A stretch of 64,000 nt of DNA from assembly GCA_002118135.1 (NCBI GenBank), contig BDIU01000192.1, positions 62,001 to 126,000 of the forward strand, given 5' to 3'. Made by a program: the position numbers and the translations under genes. Positions within the stretch are counted from its first letter, which is position 1; every line of letters starts with the position of its first letter. The stretch is from Trebouxia sp. TZW2008 (Eukaryota > Chlorophyta > Trebouxiophyceae > Trebouxiales > Trebouxiaceae). The notes beneath the pieces were generated by a model. That model was not told the origin of the DNA. It saw nothing but the letters and a program-made list of their open reading frames with translations, and did not search any database. Positions 1 to 11,773 of the stretch are shown one piece after another.

Positions 1-725
1 TTGAGCTGCCTCGTTGTTAAGCTGAGATTGACTGGTCGTGCTGTTGAGCGGGTGCAATATAGCCAATTGGTCTAGCTCTGGTGCCAGCAAATTATCTTGT
101 ACCAAATGAGCAGGGCCGATCATGCTTTCAATCAAAGTTGCTGTGTGTGTTTGCACAGGTTGTGGCGTAGTACCGTTGCAGTATTGCTGGTCTTGGTTGT
201 TGGAGATACCAACAGGCGAGCTCAAGTTGAACCTAGCAGGCTGTGTTGATCTCGGTTGCAGGCCAATGTCGTTGACAAGAAAGGCCGTGAAGTCTGTGTC
301 ATTTTCTGGCAGCGGCAGGCTACTCATATGATCGGTTTTGTGTTGCCGTGGCACCAAACAAGTGAATTCCAACCACCTCGACTCAATGCTACAGACTTGA
401 CATCGTTCCCGTTGCGTGCTGTTGTGCTGACACGGCGGGATCAGGTATAAGCGCGCTCGATGCAAGCAAAAGCACCTGAAAACTCGAAGTGGTCTAAAGG
501 GCTCCGAAACCATGCCAGGCTGGCAAGTTGTCAGATGCTCGTGTGTGTGCAGAGTTGACTTTCACTTGGGAGTTGCCTTGACAGCAGCTCATGCACGCTA
601 GACTATGCGTGCAAGCCATTGCAAAGTTGTTGACTTGACTTGCGGATCGGACGTGGACATGCAGAGAGCACACTGAGCCTGCTTTGTGAGGCTATAGCTG
701 CATTGCGACAGCCTTTGCGACAGTC
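1..725. other. Upstream region without supported gene
   Basis: I see only short open frames with no recognisable domain and no convincing splice-bounded exon. The last part presumably holds the promoter and 5' UTR of the gene starting at 726. Confidence 0.4.
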
Positions 726-3700
726 ATGGCACAGAGCTTCGCAGAGTTCGGAGATTTGGATATACAGCAATCTGGCGGACAGGAAGAAGCGGAGTTTGGT
801 GCGCTGGAGCTCCAGCAGGCGCAAGTGCTTTTCTCAGCGTTGAACACCTTACGACAGGGACAGCCTCCGCTGGCGTGGGACAGTGAAGCTGCTGCTGAGA
901 TCGAGGTCAGTTGTGCAACATTTAATGTCGCAGCAATACGCATGCACTGGCCTCACACTTGCGACGCACTTGCATACTTGCACAGTTCACAACAGGCCAA
1001 AGCTTGCAGGACATTAAGGAAAGAACCTCCCAAGCTGCCACAGCAACAGATGACCCCATTGCCCGCAGGTAAGGCAAGAAACAGGTCCAGGTATCCAATG
1101 GCTGTGCATTGACCATCACATGCATGGAATTTGAACCAAGGCCTTCACTTTTGTGTACAGGGCAGTTTTGCTGATGACCAAGCGAGACCTTGCAGACCTC
1201 TGCCTTGAAGGCTTGTTGGAGTCAACTGAACAGCAGCAGCAGGACCAGCTGGCAGAATTGCTACAGGTATCTCTTTTGCTGCGTCACAGCACTGCCTTAC
1301 ATCACACGGTCAACACGCCTGACTTGCAGCACTTTGTAGCATTCTTGATGTCCACCATGCTAAGCCTTGGCAGGCCGTGCATGAACATCATAGTGTCATG
1401 ATTGGGACGTTCGCTAAGCCAACTCTGTATGCCCTCAGCAGGGTCATAGACATTTGCTAGTGTGCATGCTGATGTTGGTGGTGACAATGGTGACTATGAC
1501 AAGCCTTTGCAGGCGGTGCGAGAGTACCAGAGTGACACGTTTGATGACTGGAGAGACCTGCTAGAGGAACAGGAGCGCAGGACAAGGGATGAGCTTGACG
1601 CCAGCAAGGTAGCTGCTAGTCTTTGGCAAAACCACATTGCATGTCCTGTCGACAAGCACTGCCCTGTCAAGCTACAGCTGGTTTGCATCTGCTTGTCGCG
1701 CTGTCACTGTAGCTAGAGGCAACAATGCGTCAAGATCCTTGGTCTTTTATGATAGTTGTGATGGACTGCACAGAATGGACTGCTGCTACTGCATTTACTG
1801 AGTAATGCACCATCCTGCATGCCCTCTCAGTGCATGGTTTCTTGAAGCTACAGCTTGCTCACATTTGATGATGCCCACGCTTTATTGCTGGAATAGCAGT
1901 GACTAGGCTCAGGATGCTTGCACTCAGCATACTATCAGTTGTTGCTGGTTTGCACGCTGTTCCTGCAGCAAGTTGCTAATGTGTTGATTGCTCCAGGCTG
2001 CTTTGGCGCTGGCTGAAAAGAAGAATGGTGAACTGTCAGAGTCCCTTGCTGAAGAGAAGGCGGACAGAATCTTGTACCTTCTCAAGTCTCAGGTACATTG
2101 CCCTATCATAGTGCTTGTGTGCTTGCCATTTATACATATCTTCATTATCTGTGCAATTGCCAGCATGCGCCAGACCATTGGTCTGATATGTTAGATGAGG
2201 GCACACCGTGGTCTTGGTGATATGGTGGTTCATGTGCAATACTTTCTTTGCCAGTTATTTCAGTCAAGAATTTGCCTGAGTCCAACTGCCCTCAGTAATG
2301 TTCAGTTCAAAGATACAGAGTACAGCAAACAAGCCTGTCGGTGCTGCTCAACTGGCATGTGTGCTGCTGCAGATGGTTCAGATTGAGCTGGAGCAGTCTG
2401 AGGCATACGTCAAGGAACTGCAAGCACAAGACCACCAGACCCAGCTCCGCACTGATAACCAGGTACGTATGACATCCTCCTCACATGAGCACTGGAACAT
2501 GCTGCAGTTGACTGGTTGCCATACATACTGACTGTAGGTTTAGCAGCATACTGCATTATCTCCTGTAATTTTGACCTTTATGTGGCTCATACGGCCCTCA
2601 GCAGATTCATGCAGTGCCAAGACACCACTATGGTTGCACCCTCTAGCTTGAGTTCAGCCACACAACATGCACCTGCAAAGCTGTGCCTGTCACATTGCAG
2701 TAGTCTTCGTGGCATCACTCAGAATGCTGGCAGCAAGGCCATACAACCGAGCTTTGCAGTATCACTGGTGTTTTGCGTGTCCGCTGCATGTGTCACTGCC
2801 GGTTTCTTTAGCAGTGTCTCTTGCGACAGGACTTGGGCCACACACCTAGCACATGTGCTGGAATGTGTAAATGTTGTTGCTGTTCCTGAGGTGTGTCTTT
2901 ATGCCTGCAGAACCTGACCACTGAGGTGCAGCAGCACCTTCTGACCATTCAGCAGCTCACAGAGCAGGTGCAGGCGCTGACATCCCTAAAAAGGCCCCGC
3001 CCCACTGCTGAGCTAGAGCCCCAAAGCCCTGAACAGCAAAGCCCCAGTGTGCAGGACTCAGCAGCCGTCAGTGAGGCTACAGACATTGACATGGATGTAG
3101 ACACTTCCCCAGGCTTGGAGAGCAAGGGTTCAGGGCTCAGGGTTGCAATGTCACCCATCAGTGCTGTTGAAGGTGGTGGTGAGAACAGTCCTAGCAGCAA
3201 GATTGGTGCAGTTGGCAAGACAAGCCTGACCATACGTACTGTGGGCTTTGATGATGATGAGGTCAGCATCAAACTTATCTTTTTCCGTCAAAATTGTCTG
3301 ACCGTTGCCATTGTGATGATCACAGGCTGCAGCCTGTGAGTGAGATTAATATGGTGCTGAAAAAGCTGCAGCATGTGAGTATGCCTGCTGTGATCGTGGA
3401 CAATCAACAATGTTGCGCAAAGTGGAACACCTGGCGCTAGAAGTGCAGCTCAAGAAGATCAGCGTGCAGCAAAGCAAGGTGCTCGTCGCAATTTTGAGCA
3501 TGTTCACATGCTGGCGACTTTGCCATACCACAGGCACACCTGAGTGCTGCAACTAGTCATCACAATAGAGTGCCCACAAGCTGCAGCTAGGCATGATCTG
3601 CATGAACATCTTGACATGCTGCAGCACCACACCAAGCACTCTTTCATTCTGCAGCCTTTTGTCATCATGATAGACATCTTGGCATGCATGCAGGGCTCAC

Positions 3701-6700
3701 AGCTGCTGTCTCAGAAGTCATTGAGGTGGCGGCGGGCGCTGTCCCCACGCAAGTCCAGCCTGCAGGAGGACTGGGTGCTGCGGGGCCTCACCCTGCACCA
3801 GCTCAAGGACATCATCACTGACATTTATGCCTCCAAAGCCAAGGCTGACCTCAGGTACATACCACTTTTTGCATGCGTACAACAGGTCAATTTTGAGTAA
3901 AAGTACGAGAATGTCCTGCATCAACTCAAGGTTCTCATCACTGACATCTATGCCTCCAAAGCAAAGGCTGACCTGAGGTGTATAAGCACACTTACTGCCT
4001 GCACACGAAAGGCTGATTTCAAGTAAATCCATGAGGTTGCCCTGCGCCAGCTCAAGGATATCATCACTGATATCTATGCCTCCAAAGCAAAGGCTGACCT
4101 CAGGTAACACAGCAGTCATGCTGCACCAGCTCAGATGCATTGATGCTGATGCCTAAGGCTTCAACAGTGACCTTTCATGATTGTACGATAGCAAATATAA
4201 TCACCTTGCACCAGCTCAAGGACATCATCACTGACATCTATGCCTCCAAGGCCAAGGCCAACCTCAGGTCAGTACACCACTGCTGAACAATGCTCCTGCA
4301 CCAGTCCAAGCGTATGATCATGAATGGCCAAGCCTAATAAAAGGCAAGCACGGGCAATTGCCTCCTATTCCTATCATACAGACACATGAGCAGCCGTATT
4401 TTTGCTTTCAAAGCCACGCCTGGCCTCAGGCAAGCAAGCAACATCAAGCAGTTCAACATCAACATACACGCTTCCAAGGCATGCTTGAGTTTGCATGTCC
4501 ACTCAAACAGCTGTTGCTGAGCGTGTTTTCAAGGACGATTGGTGACATTGCAACAACCAGAAACAATGTCAAAATTGTTGGAAGAAATCTAGAAGTGACA
4601 TGGTTCTGGTGCGCAGGTCGGCAGAGCAGCATCAGCCCCGGGACACTATGGAGCAGCATCTGCTGGCCTACCTCACGACCAAGTACGGCGTAAGGCAGCT
4701 CATTACGCAGTGGCTTACTTCCATCCTAGCCGCTATAGAGCACTTTTCTCCCCTGGACGCCCAGGTTGCCTTGTTTGGCAAGGTGCTCAGGAATGAAGTG
4801 GAGGAAGAGTTTGAGGAGACGCAGCAGAGGGTGAAGACAAGTGTCCATAGCCTGTTGCAACACATCCTCCAGGTGCGCTTTTTTCTTTTGTGGTGTTCCT
4901 TGGTGAATTTCCTGTGCAAAGGTGTACCCAAAGGTGCAGCAGAGAGTGGAGACAAGTGTCCACAACTTACTGCAAAACATTCTGCAGGTGCATTGTCTGT
5001 GACTTGTTGTTTGTATCTCTTCAGTGTTGAGTGCACAATGACAGACTCTGCAGTGTTGAGTGCACAGTGAGCGTTGCAATGAATGAGGTGTCACATGGTG
5101 CTGGGTGCGCAGTCCCGCCACCCTCTGATGCCTGATGAGTCAATGGCGCAGTTGCTGCAGCAGCACCTCAAGGGCGGCCTGCCTGAAGACGTGTGGAAGG
5201 AGATGGTGCAGGGCTTCTGCAAATCTCAGGTACAGCCCTCCTGTCATGCCCTGCCCCAGCCAGTGCTCCAGGCTTGCAACAACAGTGTGGGAGATTATTT
5301 CCGCTGTGCGTACAATATGGAAATGTTAGTCTGTATTGGAATGCATGTCCTCAATCCAGCAGGACCTTCCTCCACATTGTGTGGCTTTCCCAAGTTGAAT
5401 CTGAGTGTATATGCAGCTTGTGTCTCGATGCTCTTGTATGAACACAATTGCCTTGCATCAACTTATCCATGAATGCTGGTGCGTTTTGCAGCTGCGCTGA
5501 GCGATGCAATGGAGGCATACTGCTGATGACCACTCAAATTATTGTGCTGCCGCTAAGACTCTGATTAGCATGGTGTATACACTCAGTGACCATCAAAGCA
5601 CAGGCTGTGCACTCTGTGTCTTGTGCCTGTCTTGTTAAAAGCAACTTAACAAGCCTATCAGCATCAAATTCCTTCGCTCCACTGCTATCAAGGCTGGTTC
5701 AGGCAGAAAACCTGTTTTCCATGCTCTGATTCAAAGTCTTGGACTCACGTCATGCTTGCAGCTCCCTGCAGATGCTTCTGGGCAGCTTAAAAAAACTCAG
5801 TGGGTGAGACAATGTGTGTGTGAAACTATGCAATGGCTGTGATAACTCCAGGACGTCAGCACTGTATGCCAAAGGGTGTGGGCGGCATCAGTGGTGTATG
5901 ACTCAGCAGAGGGACGAGCTCTGTCCCCGAGCAGGACCAGCTCCTCTTCCTTTTCACCACTCAAGGAGGGCAGCCGCTCCTCTTCACCAGTCAAGCATGG
6001 CAGCCTTTCCTCTTCACCAGTCAAGGAAGGCAGCCTGGTGAATGGCCACGCCAAGATCAGCAAAGCAACAGACCATGTTGTCTCTTTCCATGTTGTGGTC
6101 CAGGTGAGCTGAGCCGCCTCTGTTTGTTCGCTGCCAATTGTAAGCTGATCAGACCCCATTTAACCCCCGTGCCACCCCGCATACCTTTCCCCAAAACTGC
6201 TCCCTCAAGTTTCTGGCCCCTTGCAAGCTGTTTTGAACGCGTCAGCGCACATCTCAATTTTTACTCCTGTGTCCACCTGTAAATGGACTTGTGTTCAGGG
6301 TTATGTATCAATGCTTGCTTCAACATGAGCATTGTTTCCAGTCAGTTTGCACATTGAGTGACTGCAACATCTGCTGCAAGCCTTGATGCACAGAAGGAGT
6401 GGCTGAGTATGCAGTCGAGCTTCAAGAATGCAAGAAGATACTGATACAATCTTGATGTTGCAACGCTTCCAGCAGCCTATGTGCTTGTTGCAGATTCTTC
6501 TACGCTGGAATCTAGAGCTGCACGAGCGTTCTCTATTGCCCATTGTCAAAGCCTTCAGATACATTGACGAGCGCAAGCAAGGCAAAATGTCAAGAGAGCA
6601 GTTCTCTAAGTTCTGCAACATCATCAATCCTGCCCTCAGTGAGGATGCAATCAACACTCTGATGGCGAACATGAGCCATTTTGAAAGCGGTGTGATCACT

Positions 6701-6894
6701 TTCAGCAGCTGTGCTCATACTCTCATGGCTGAATTGACAAAGATGATGCACCACGTCACTTTCACTCCTGCCAACACACTGGTGAGAGGGCAGTCCAATT
6801 TCTGAGAGGGTACTTGACTTGCTGTCAACAGGCCTTTTGGCATGCTGCTATGTCTAAAATTGATGGCTCTCATGACATTGTATCAGAAATGTGA
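726..6894 (+). CDS. Coiled-coil protein with C-terminal EF-hand-like domain (flagellar-type family)
   Basis: Exons read by hand: 726-905, 1010-1068, 1161-1266, 1513-1608, 1997-2092, 2373-2462, 2911-3261, 3333-about 3378, about 3423-3478, 3694-3854, 4617-4872, 5113-5229, 5852-6103, 6494-6781 and probably 6832-6894. This gives about 738 residues. The N-terminal third is Gln/Glu-rich coiled coil. A Ser/Pro-rich linker follows (exon 2911-3261). Then comes a conserved block (LTLHQLKDIITDIYASKAKA, then PRDTMEQHLLAYLTTKYG, then FGKVLRNEVEEEFEETQQRV). The last exons hold an EF-hand-like helix-loop-helix with FRYIDERKQGKMSREQFSKF; its loop lacks several canonical Ca2+ ligands, so calcium binding is doubtful. 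From memory, the middle block occurs in a family of flagellated protists and algae; this needs a search. The junction near 3379-3422 would be a 44-nt intron and is unresolved, as is the last exon. The introns after exons 10 and 11 contain partial copies of those exons. Confidence 0.7.
2824..2880 (+). repeat. Dispersed intronic repeat, copy a
   Basis: It contains gacaggacttgggccacaca then cctagcacatgtgctggaat. It lies in the intron before exon 2911-3261 of the EF-hand gene. The core AGCACATGTGCT is a perfect 12-base palindrome. Confidence 0.85.
3915..4330 (+). repeat. Three-plus tandem copies of the 3' edge of an upstream exon
   Basis: The intron after exon 3694-3854 carries diverged copies of that exon's last 60 or so bases at 3915-3977, 4041-4103 and 4203-4267. 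Vestiges lie at about 4121-4160 and 4291-4320. Each full copy ends in AG followed by a GT donor (gtgtat, gtaaca, gtcagt). In-frame splicing to exon 4617-4872 is possible from the original exon, so the copies look like unused decoys or degenerate duplicates. Confidence 0.85.
4933..4987 (+). repeat. Copy of the 3' edge of exon 4617-4872
   Basis: The stretch repeats the last 56 or so bases of the preceding exon (original 4817-4872) with substitutions, and again ends in CAG followed by GTGCA, a potential donor. It lies 60 bases into the intron. Confidence 0.8.
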
Positions 6895-7403
6895 AGTGTG
6901 CTTTTGCACTGAATAGACATCAGAGGTAGACATGCGCAACCGAGATATAAAAGGCAATGCTGTAAGCATGCAGCAAATTACAGTGGTTGTGTGTCAACAC
7001 GAGCTCTGCTTGCAACTCTTTGCATTGCCACGCGTCTGCAGTACTGCACTAGTGCTCATGGTGCCTCTAAGGACAGTAATTGCTTGATGGCACGAAGATG
7101 CAGGCGCCATGATCTCCTGCAGCGATGGCGTCGCCCTTCAAGTCAGTCCAATGAAATTACAATGACACAACGGCCAACAACACAGCAAAGCCTTCACTCC
7201 TGCAAACTCAAGAGGACAGTGCATCATTCCGCCCTGGTTCCTGGGCTTCACAGCAGCAAGTGGCCCTGCAGTTGCCCTCGCTACGGCTCAAAACCTTCAC
7301 AGCCTTGCGTGCCCGCGAACATTTCTCGATTGACGCCGCGAGACCAGCTCACCTGCTGCAGATACAAAGTGCGTCAGCCTCGCACCGTTGTGCCGTCGCG
7401 ATC
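6895..7403. other. Intergenic spacer between EF-hand and G-patch genes
   Basis: No gene supported. It probably contains the 3' end of the upstream transcript and the promoter and 5' UTR of the G-patch gene. No clear elements were seen. Confidence 0.4.
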
Positions 7404-10400
7404 ATGTCTCAGCCTGTCAAGTACCAGGGCGTGGACAAGCAATCCTCCGGTTACAAGCTTCTAGCGGCCATGGGCTGGCAGGAAGGCAGCGGACTGGTAG
7501 GCTCAACTACAGATGCGACTGTGATGACCTTCGCTTGCACAAACTTGCATATCAGAAAAGTCTCAAAGGCTCGTTTAAATTTGCTTTGCTACAGGGAGCT
7601 AGGCAGCAAGGTATCAAGGAGCACGTGAAAGTCAAGAAAAAGCACGACGCAACAGGGGTTGGCGCGGTAAGGCGCAATGCTAATGCAGTGCCGATGAACT
7701 CGGACCAGCTTCGTTGTTTGATGTCAGAGACTGCTTGCAACAGCTTTTGACAGAGGCTGCTCTCACTCTGCAGGTTGAAGCAATAGCAAAAGCGCGTGAT
7801 TGGACAGCTGGCATGGCGGCATATGACCTTGTCCTGGCCAAGATGAAGTCAGTCGGTGCAGGCGTTGCGTCCACAACAAAGCCAAGCAGGAAAAAGCGCA
7901 AGCGTCCTGAACAGGAGACACCATCAAGCCTTGACACAGTCAGGGAAACGCCCTCTACAACCATACCTCCAGTCACTGAGCATTCCTTGCCAAGCACAAA
8001 GCAGCAGAAAAAGCAGAAGAAGGCACAACTCAAACCCGCTGCAGTGGCCTCTTCTGACATGAAAAGCCAGCCTAGTAGCCACAGTGCCACTCAGAAACCC
8101 AAGGCTGTCAAGAACAGCACTGCTGTGCTTCAATCTCCAGCAGCACAATCAGCCACAGCGGCATCAGCAGCAGCAGCAGCAGTAGCAGGGGCACAGGTGC
8201 AGAGAGCAAGGGGTCGACATGTGGGCAGGTATCACAAAACTGCAGCAGCTAAGCAGGCAGGCTCTTACAGCAAATCAGACCTGGCTGCAATCCTTGGTTT
8301 GGACAGCTTGCCTGTAGCAGCCCCAATTGTTGCAAAGCCCGTACCATCGTCAGCTGAAGATACATCATCTTCTGAAGATGACCAGGTAGACAGTGGACAG
8401 CTGCATGTGCATGTGCATGTGCATGTGTATGCACTTGAGTCTGCTCAATGGAAATGTACAATCTATTGCCTCGTGCATTTGCAGAGCTTTACATATACGA
8501 GAATGATTCGCCAGGTCATTGGCAAATCCGCGTGGCAATTTCTGCATCACCTTGCCTGTCCCCATCACATGCAGGGTTAGTTTTCTGTGTATGGACTGGT
8601 GGCCATTCCTGTGTTGCGTGTCAATTGCACAGGGAGAGTGCCGCTCTGCACTGACGTTCTTGTGTCATCTCCCTAGCTATGTGGCAATGTGTGCCAGATG
8701 CGTTATTTGCAGCACACGTACGATTGAACATTCTAGTGCGGCATCAGATGTAATCAGCAGCACTCAAGCATTTACTTATGTGCAGGAGTCAAGCGAAGAC
8801 ACAACCTTTGAGCCTACAGCTGCCCCAGTGGTCTCATCAGGTACATTCACGTCTTGTAAGCTTGGCGAAAGGCATGCATGCACAAGCCTGTTTAGACCCA
8901 TGTCATGTTGCAGTGTAGTTTGAGCATCCAAAAGTCATGCCAACGAAGTGTAATGACTGGAAGTGATGCAAGCGGCACCTTGTCACCCTGGGCAACCTTA
9001 TTAAGCTTGTTGCATCATGTAGGATAGGAACCTTTATGGTCCTGTGGGAAAGCCTGATAATTACAAGGCTGCTTTGATAAACGCCAGAAGATTTACTGGC
9101 TTGCTCAGCCTTTGATATTGCGTTCTTTTGTTGGCAAACAGACTTGATACCTGTTAGACTACACAACTCAAGCATGCGGTTCTGGCTTACAGGGCAAACA
9201 TGCACACATCAGGAAGCAGAAGTAGCTCCAGAAACAGAGGCACAGGACGGCTCTCAGTGGTGGCATGGCATGTTCACTCGGGCAGGCAAGATGGGCACCA
9301 TGGCCTCAGACATCCGCTCAGACAGCACGGAGCACGGCAAGCAGGTGAGCCGCGTTCTTCTTTGTTCTCTCTTTCCTTGTTCACTCACTTGCTATCGTGC
9401 TTGTATCATTGGCATGACCTTCGGCAGATGCAAAGGAGCTGCTGGCTGTTAGCTGTCATTTGTATGGGCAAGCAGCTGTCTCTGGCAAATTGTCTCTGAA
9501 AGACAAAGTTTGGGCGACTCTGTAATATGCCATGAAACGTCAAACAAGAAGCAGCAGCAATGTTGTCTTTGGGCAACCAGGTGGTTCTGTAGTCCTGGGT
9601 GCAACATTGCAACTCTGTCTGCCTGCAAGAGATAGGCAAGCGTGACAGCTGAATGTTGTTGCGTTGCAGCATTTGCCCAAGCTGGGAAAGCCGCACGCAA
9701 GCAATGAGCTCGACTCGGCCATGTGCAGGTCAAAATCAATGGCTTTTCAGAGCAAGATCAGGAGAACTTGTACAATGCCACCCAAGCAGGCAAGAGTGCA
9801 GGCAAGAAGGGTTTGGGCAAATCGTCCCAGGGTAAGCCCATTGGTGGGGCCAAATGGGAGGGGACCAAGAAGGCTTTTGATGGTGAAGAAGAGGATGAAC
9901 CCTCAACAGTGGTCCCTACAGAAGCGGCGCCTGCTCCCTCTAGTATTACCGATTCAGGTATGACCGACGTTTGTTATGGCAAGAATTGCGATGCTGATAG
10001 TTTTATTCTAGTCACCATCATACTTACTTCCACATTTCTAAATATGATGAAGGTACATCTCTTGTTTTTCCATAGCAAAGATTGTGATGTATATGATTTC
10101 TGGAACTTATCATCATACTCACCTCTGTGCTTCCAAACATGGGTGCTGGATGTGTGTGACCCAAAGCATGTCTTGCCAGGCTCTCTCGCAACAAAGATAT
10201 GTGCTATTCAATTATCAGAATTTAGGCACTGGACAAATCCTTTCAATATTGCAAATTGTGCATGCATCTGAATCGGTACTGCTCTGGCAGCAGTCTCAAG
10301 CAAATTGTGTTAGTGTGCATTGCCATAGATTGCCCTTCCTCTGACAGAGGATCAGAGTTTCTGCACAACAGTGCATAGTCCTGTCATAAAGCTCGCCGCA

Positions 10401-10949
10401 GACGAAACACTCCAGCAGCTGCATTTTGTTTTGCTGCACCATTAAGCTGGTTACAGCAGAACAAAGTCCATGTGTGTCGTGTCTAGTCTAGTTCAGATGC
10501 TGATGTGGTCACATTGCTGCCTGAATTCAGCTTTGCTGGCTTTCATGGCAAGATGCTGAACATGCCATGCATCTTATGACTGTGCTTCTCTGGTACACCC
10601 ACACAACTGCTGCTGCATGGCTGCAGATGTGTAGTTCTTTGTTCGCATGAGGATGTGCCCTGCTGTTTCACATCTGTGTCAGGAGGGCTGCTTACAAGTT
10701 TGCTCCTGTGATGTTGCAGACTCGGCGACGACTGACACATTGCTTACCAACATCAAGTGGAAGAAGAAAGCAAAGCGCGCTCTGTCAGCAGCTGGCGGCA
10801 AAATGAAGTTGAACAAGCTGCTGAAGCAGCTTCTGCAGGAATGCAAAGTGCCAGAAGCACATCATGCTGTAGTGAGCACAAAGTTGAACACCCAGTTGAC
10901 GTCAAGCAAGCAGTTCAAGGTCTCTGGCAGCAGCATAGCGCTTGAGTGA
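7404..10949 (+). CDS. G-patch domain nucleolar protein, plant type with LYAR-like C-terminus
   Basis: Exons 7404-7496, 7595-7666, 7774-8385, 8786-8840, 9193-9344, 9729-9957 and 10720-10949 join in one frame to 480 residues, TGA at 10947-10949. The N-terminus has a G-patch (MGWQEGSGL joined across the first intron to GARQQGIKEHVKVKKK), a short glycine-rich module that binds RNA or activates DEAH-box helicases. The next exon is Lys/Ser/Ala-rich with basic nuclear-localisation-like clusters (KPSRKKRKRP). Later exons carry a QWWHGMF segment and GFSEQDQENLYN, and the end (KWKKKAKRAL, then KLNKLLKQLL) resembles the C-terminus of plant G-patch proteins and of cell growth-regulating nucleolar protein. 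The start ATG matches the short conserved leader before the G-patch. A likely role is rRNA processing in the nucleolus, inferred from the family. Exon 5 needs the acceptor at 9192 to keep frame. A (CATGTG)n run lies just after the third exon's donor. Confidence 0.85.
8401..8430. repeat. Short CATGTG-type microsatellite in intron
   Basis: About five hexamer units of the form GCATGT sit 15 bases downstream of the donor at 8386 in the G-patch gene. Confidence 0.8.
10146..10195 (-). repeat. Dispersed intronic repeat, partial copy e
   Basis: A degenerate piece (tgtgtgacccaaagcatg then tcttgccaggct) matches the reverse complement of the copies at 2824 and 17569. It lies in the last intron of the G-patch gene. 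It is the least certain of the five copies. Confidence 0.5.
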
Positions 10950-11773
10950 TAATGCTGTGGCTGATGACTGCTGAGATGAAGCTTTGAGACATTGTGATGC
11001 ATTTGGCAGTAGATAGACATTGCAGTGGTAGCCACAGTTCCACAACATGCCCATTGGCAATTTTAGCTAGACAGCATTTCATATTCTTTTGCTGAATACG
11101 GTATCAATGATTTATCTTCTTGTGTGATGCCTGTATTTGCACAGCACTTCAGCTGTTAGTCTTAGGTCTCGATCATGCAACAGCTGCTCATGCTGGCTAC
11201 AGCCTTGCGTTCGTCGCAACAATGATTGCCAGGGGATAGAACGCCAATCACTCATATGTCAATGCTTGAAACATGAGGGTTGGCTGGAGAAACAGGAGTT
11301 TCAGGACCACAGGATCGCAGCCTTCGAGGCTGCTGTGTAGAATGCTGCGCAATTTGCAGCAGCAGAAGAAATACAACTCTGTTGAATTCTGTCAACTGTC
11401 ACACACGTCCCTATGCAGATTCTGTCCTGTGACGATGAGACACAATGAACTTGCTTCTGTTGTGAGAGCTGTTTTGGAATGGCGCTACCAATACGCGAGC
11501 AGCACAATGCGCCCAGATGTTGCTGCGAGCTCGCATCTGGGCAAGCATGATGATTTTAGTCACAATCCGCTGCACGGAATTCAAAACGTCAGGCCTGATG
11601 CCAAGCACAAGATGACATCTGAAGTCGCAACGGAGTGCTGCACCTCGTTGTGTGAATGACTGCTTTCATGACCTGACATCTACCTCTGGCTTGAATGGTG
11701 AGGATGCCCTTCTTGCTCGCGTTGTGGCATTTGCTTCAGTGGAGTGATCAGAATCCACAGCGCTTTGCTGCAG
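10950..11773. other. Spacer and unresolved 5' part of the CEP295-like gene
   Basis: The next coding exon begins at 11774 behind a CAG acceptor and has no ATG, so at least one upstream coding exon with the start codon should lie in or before this stretch. I could not identify it. Confidence 0.4.
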
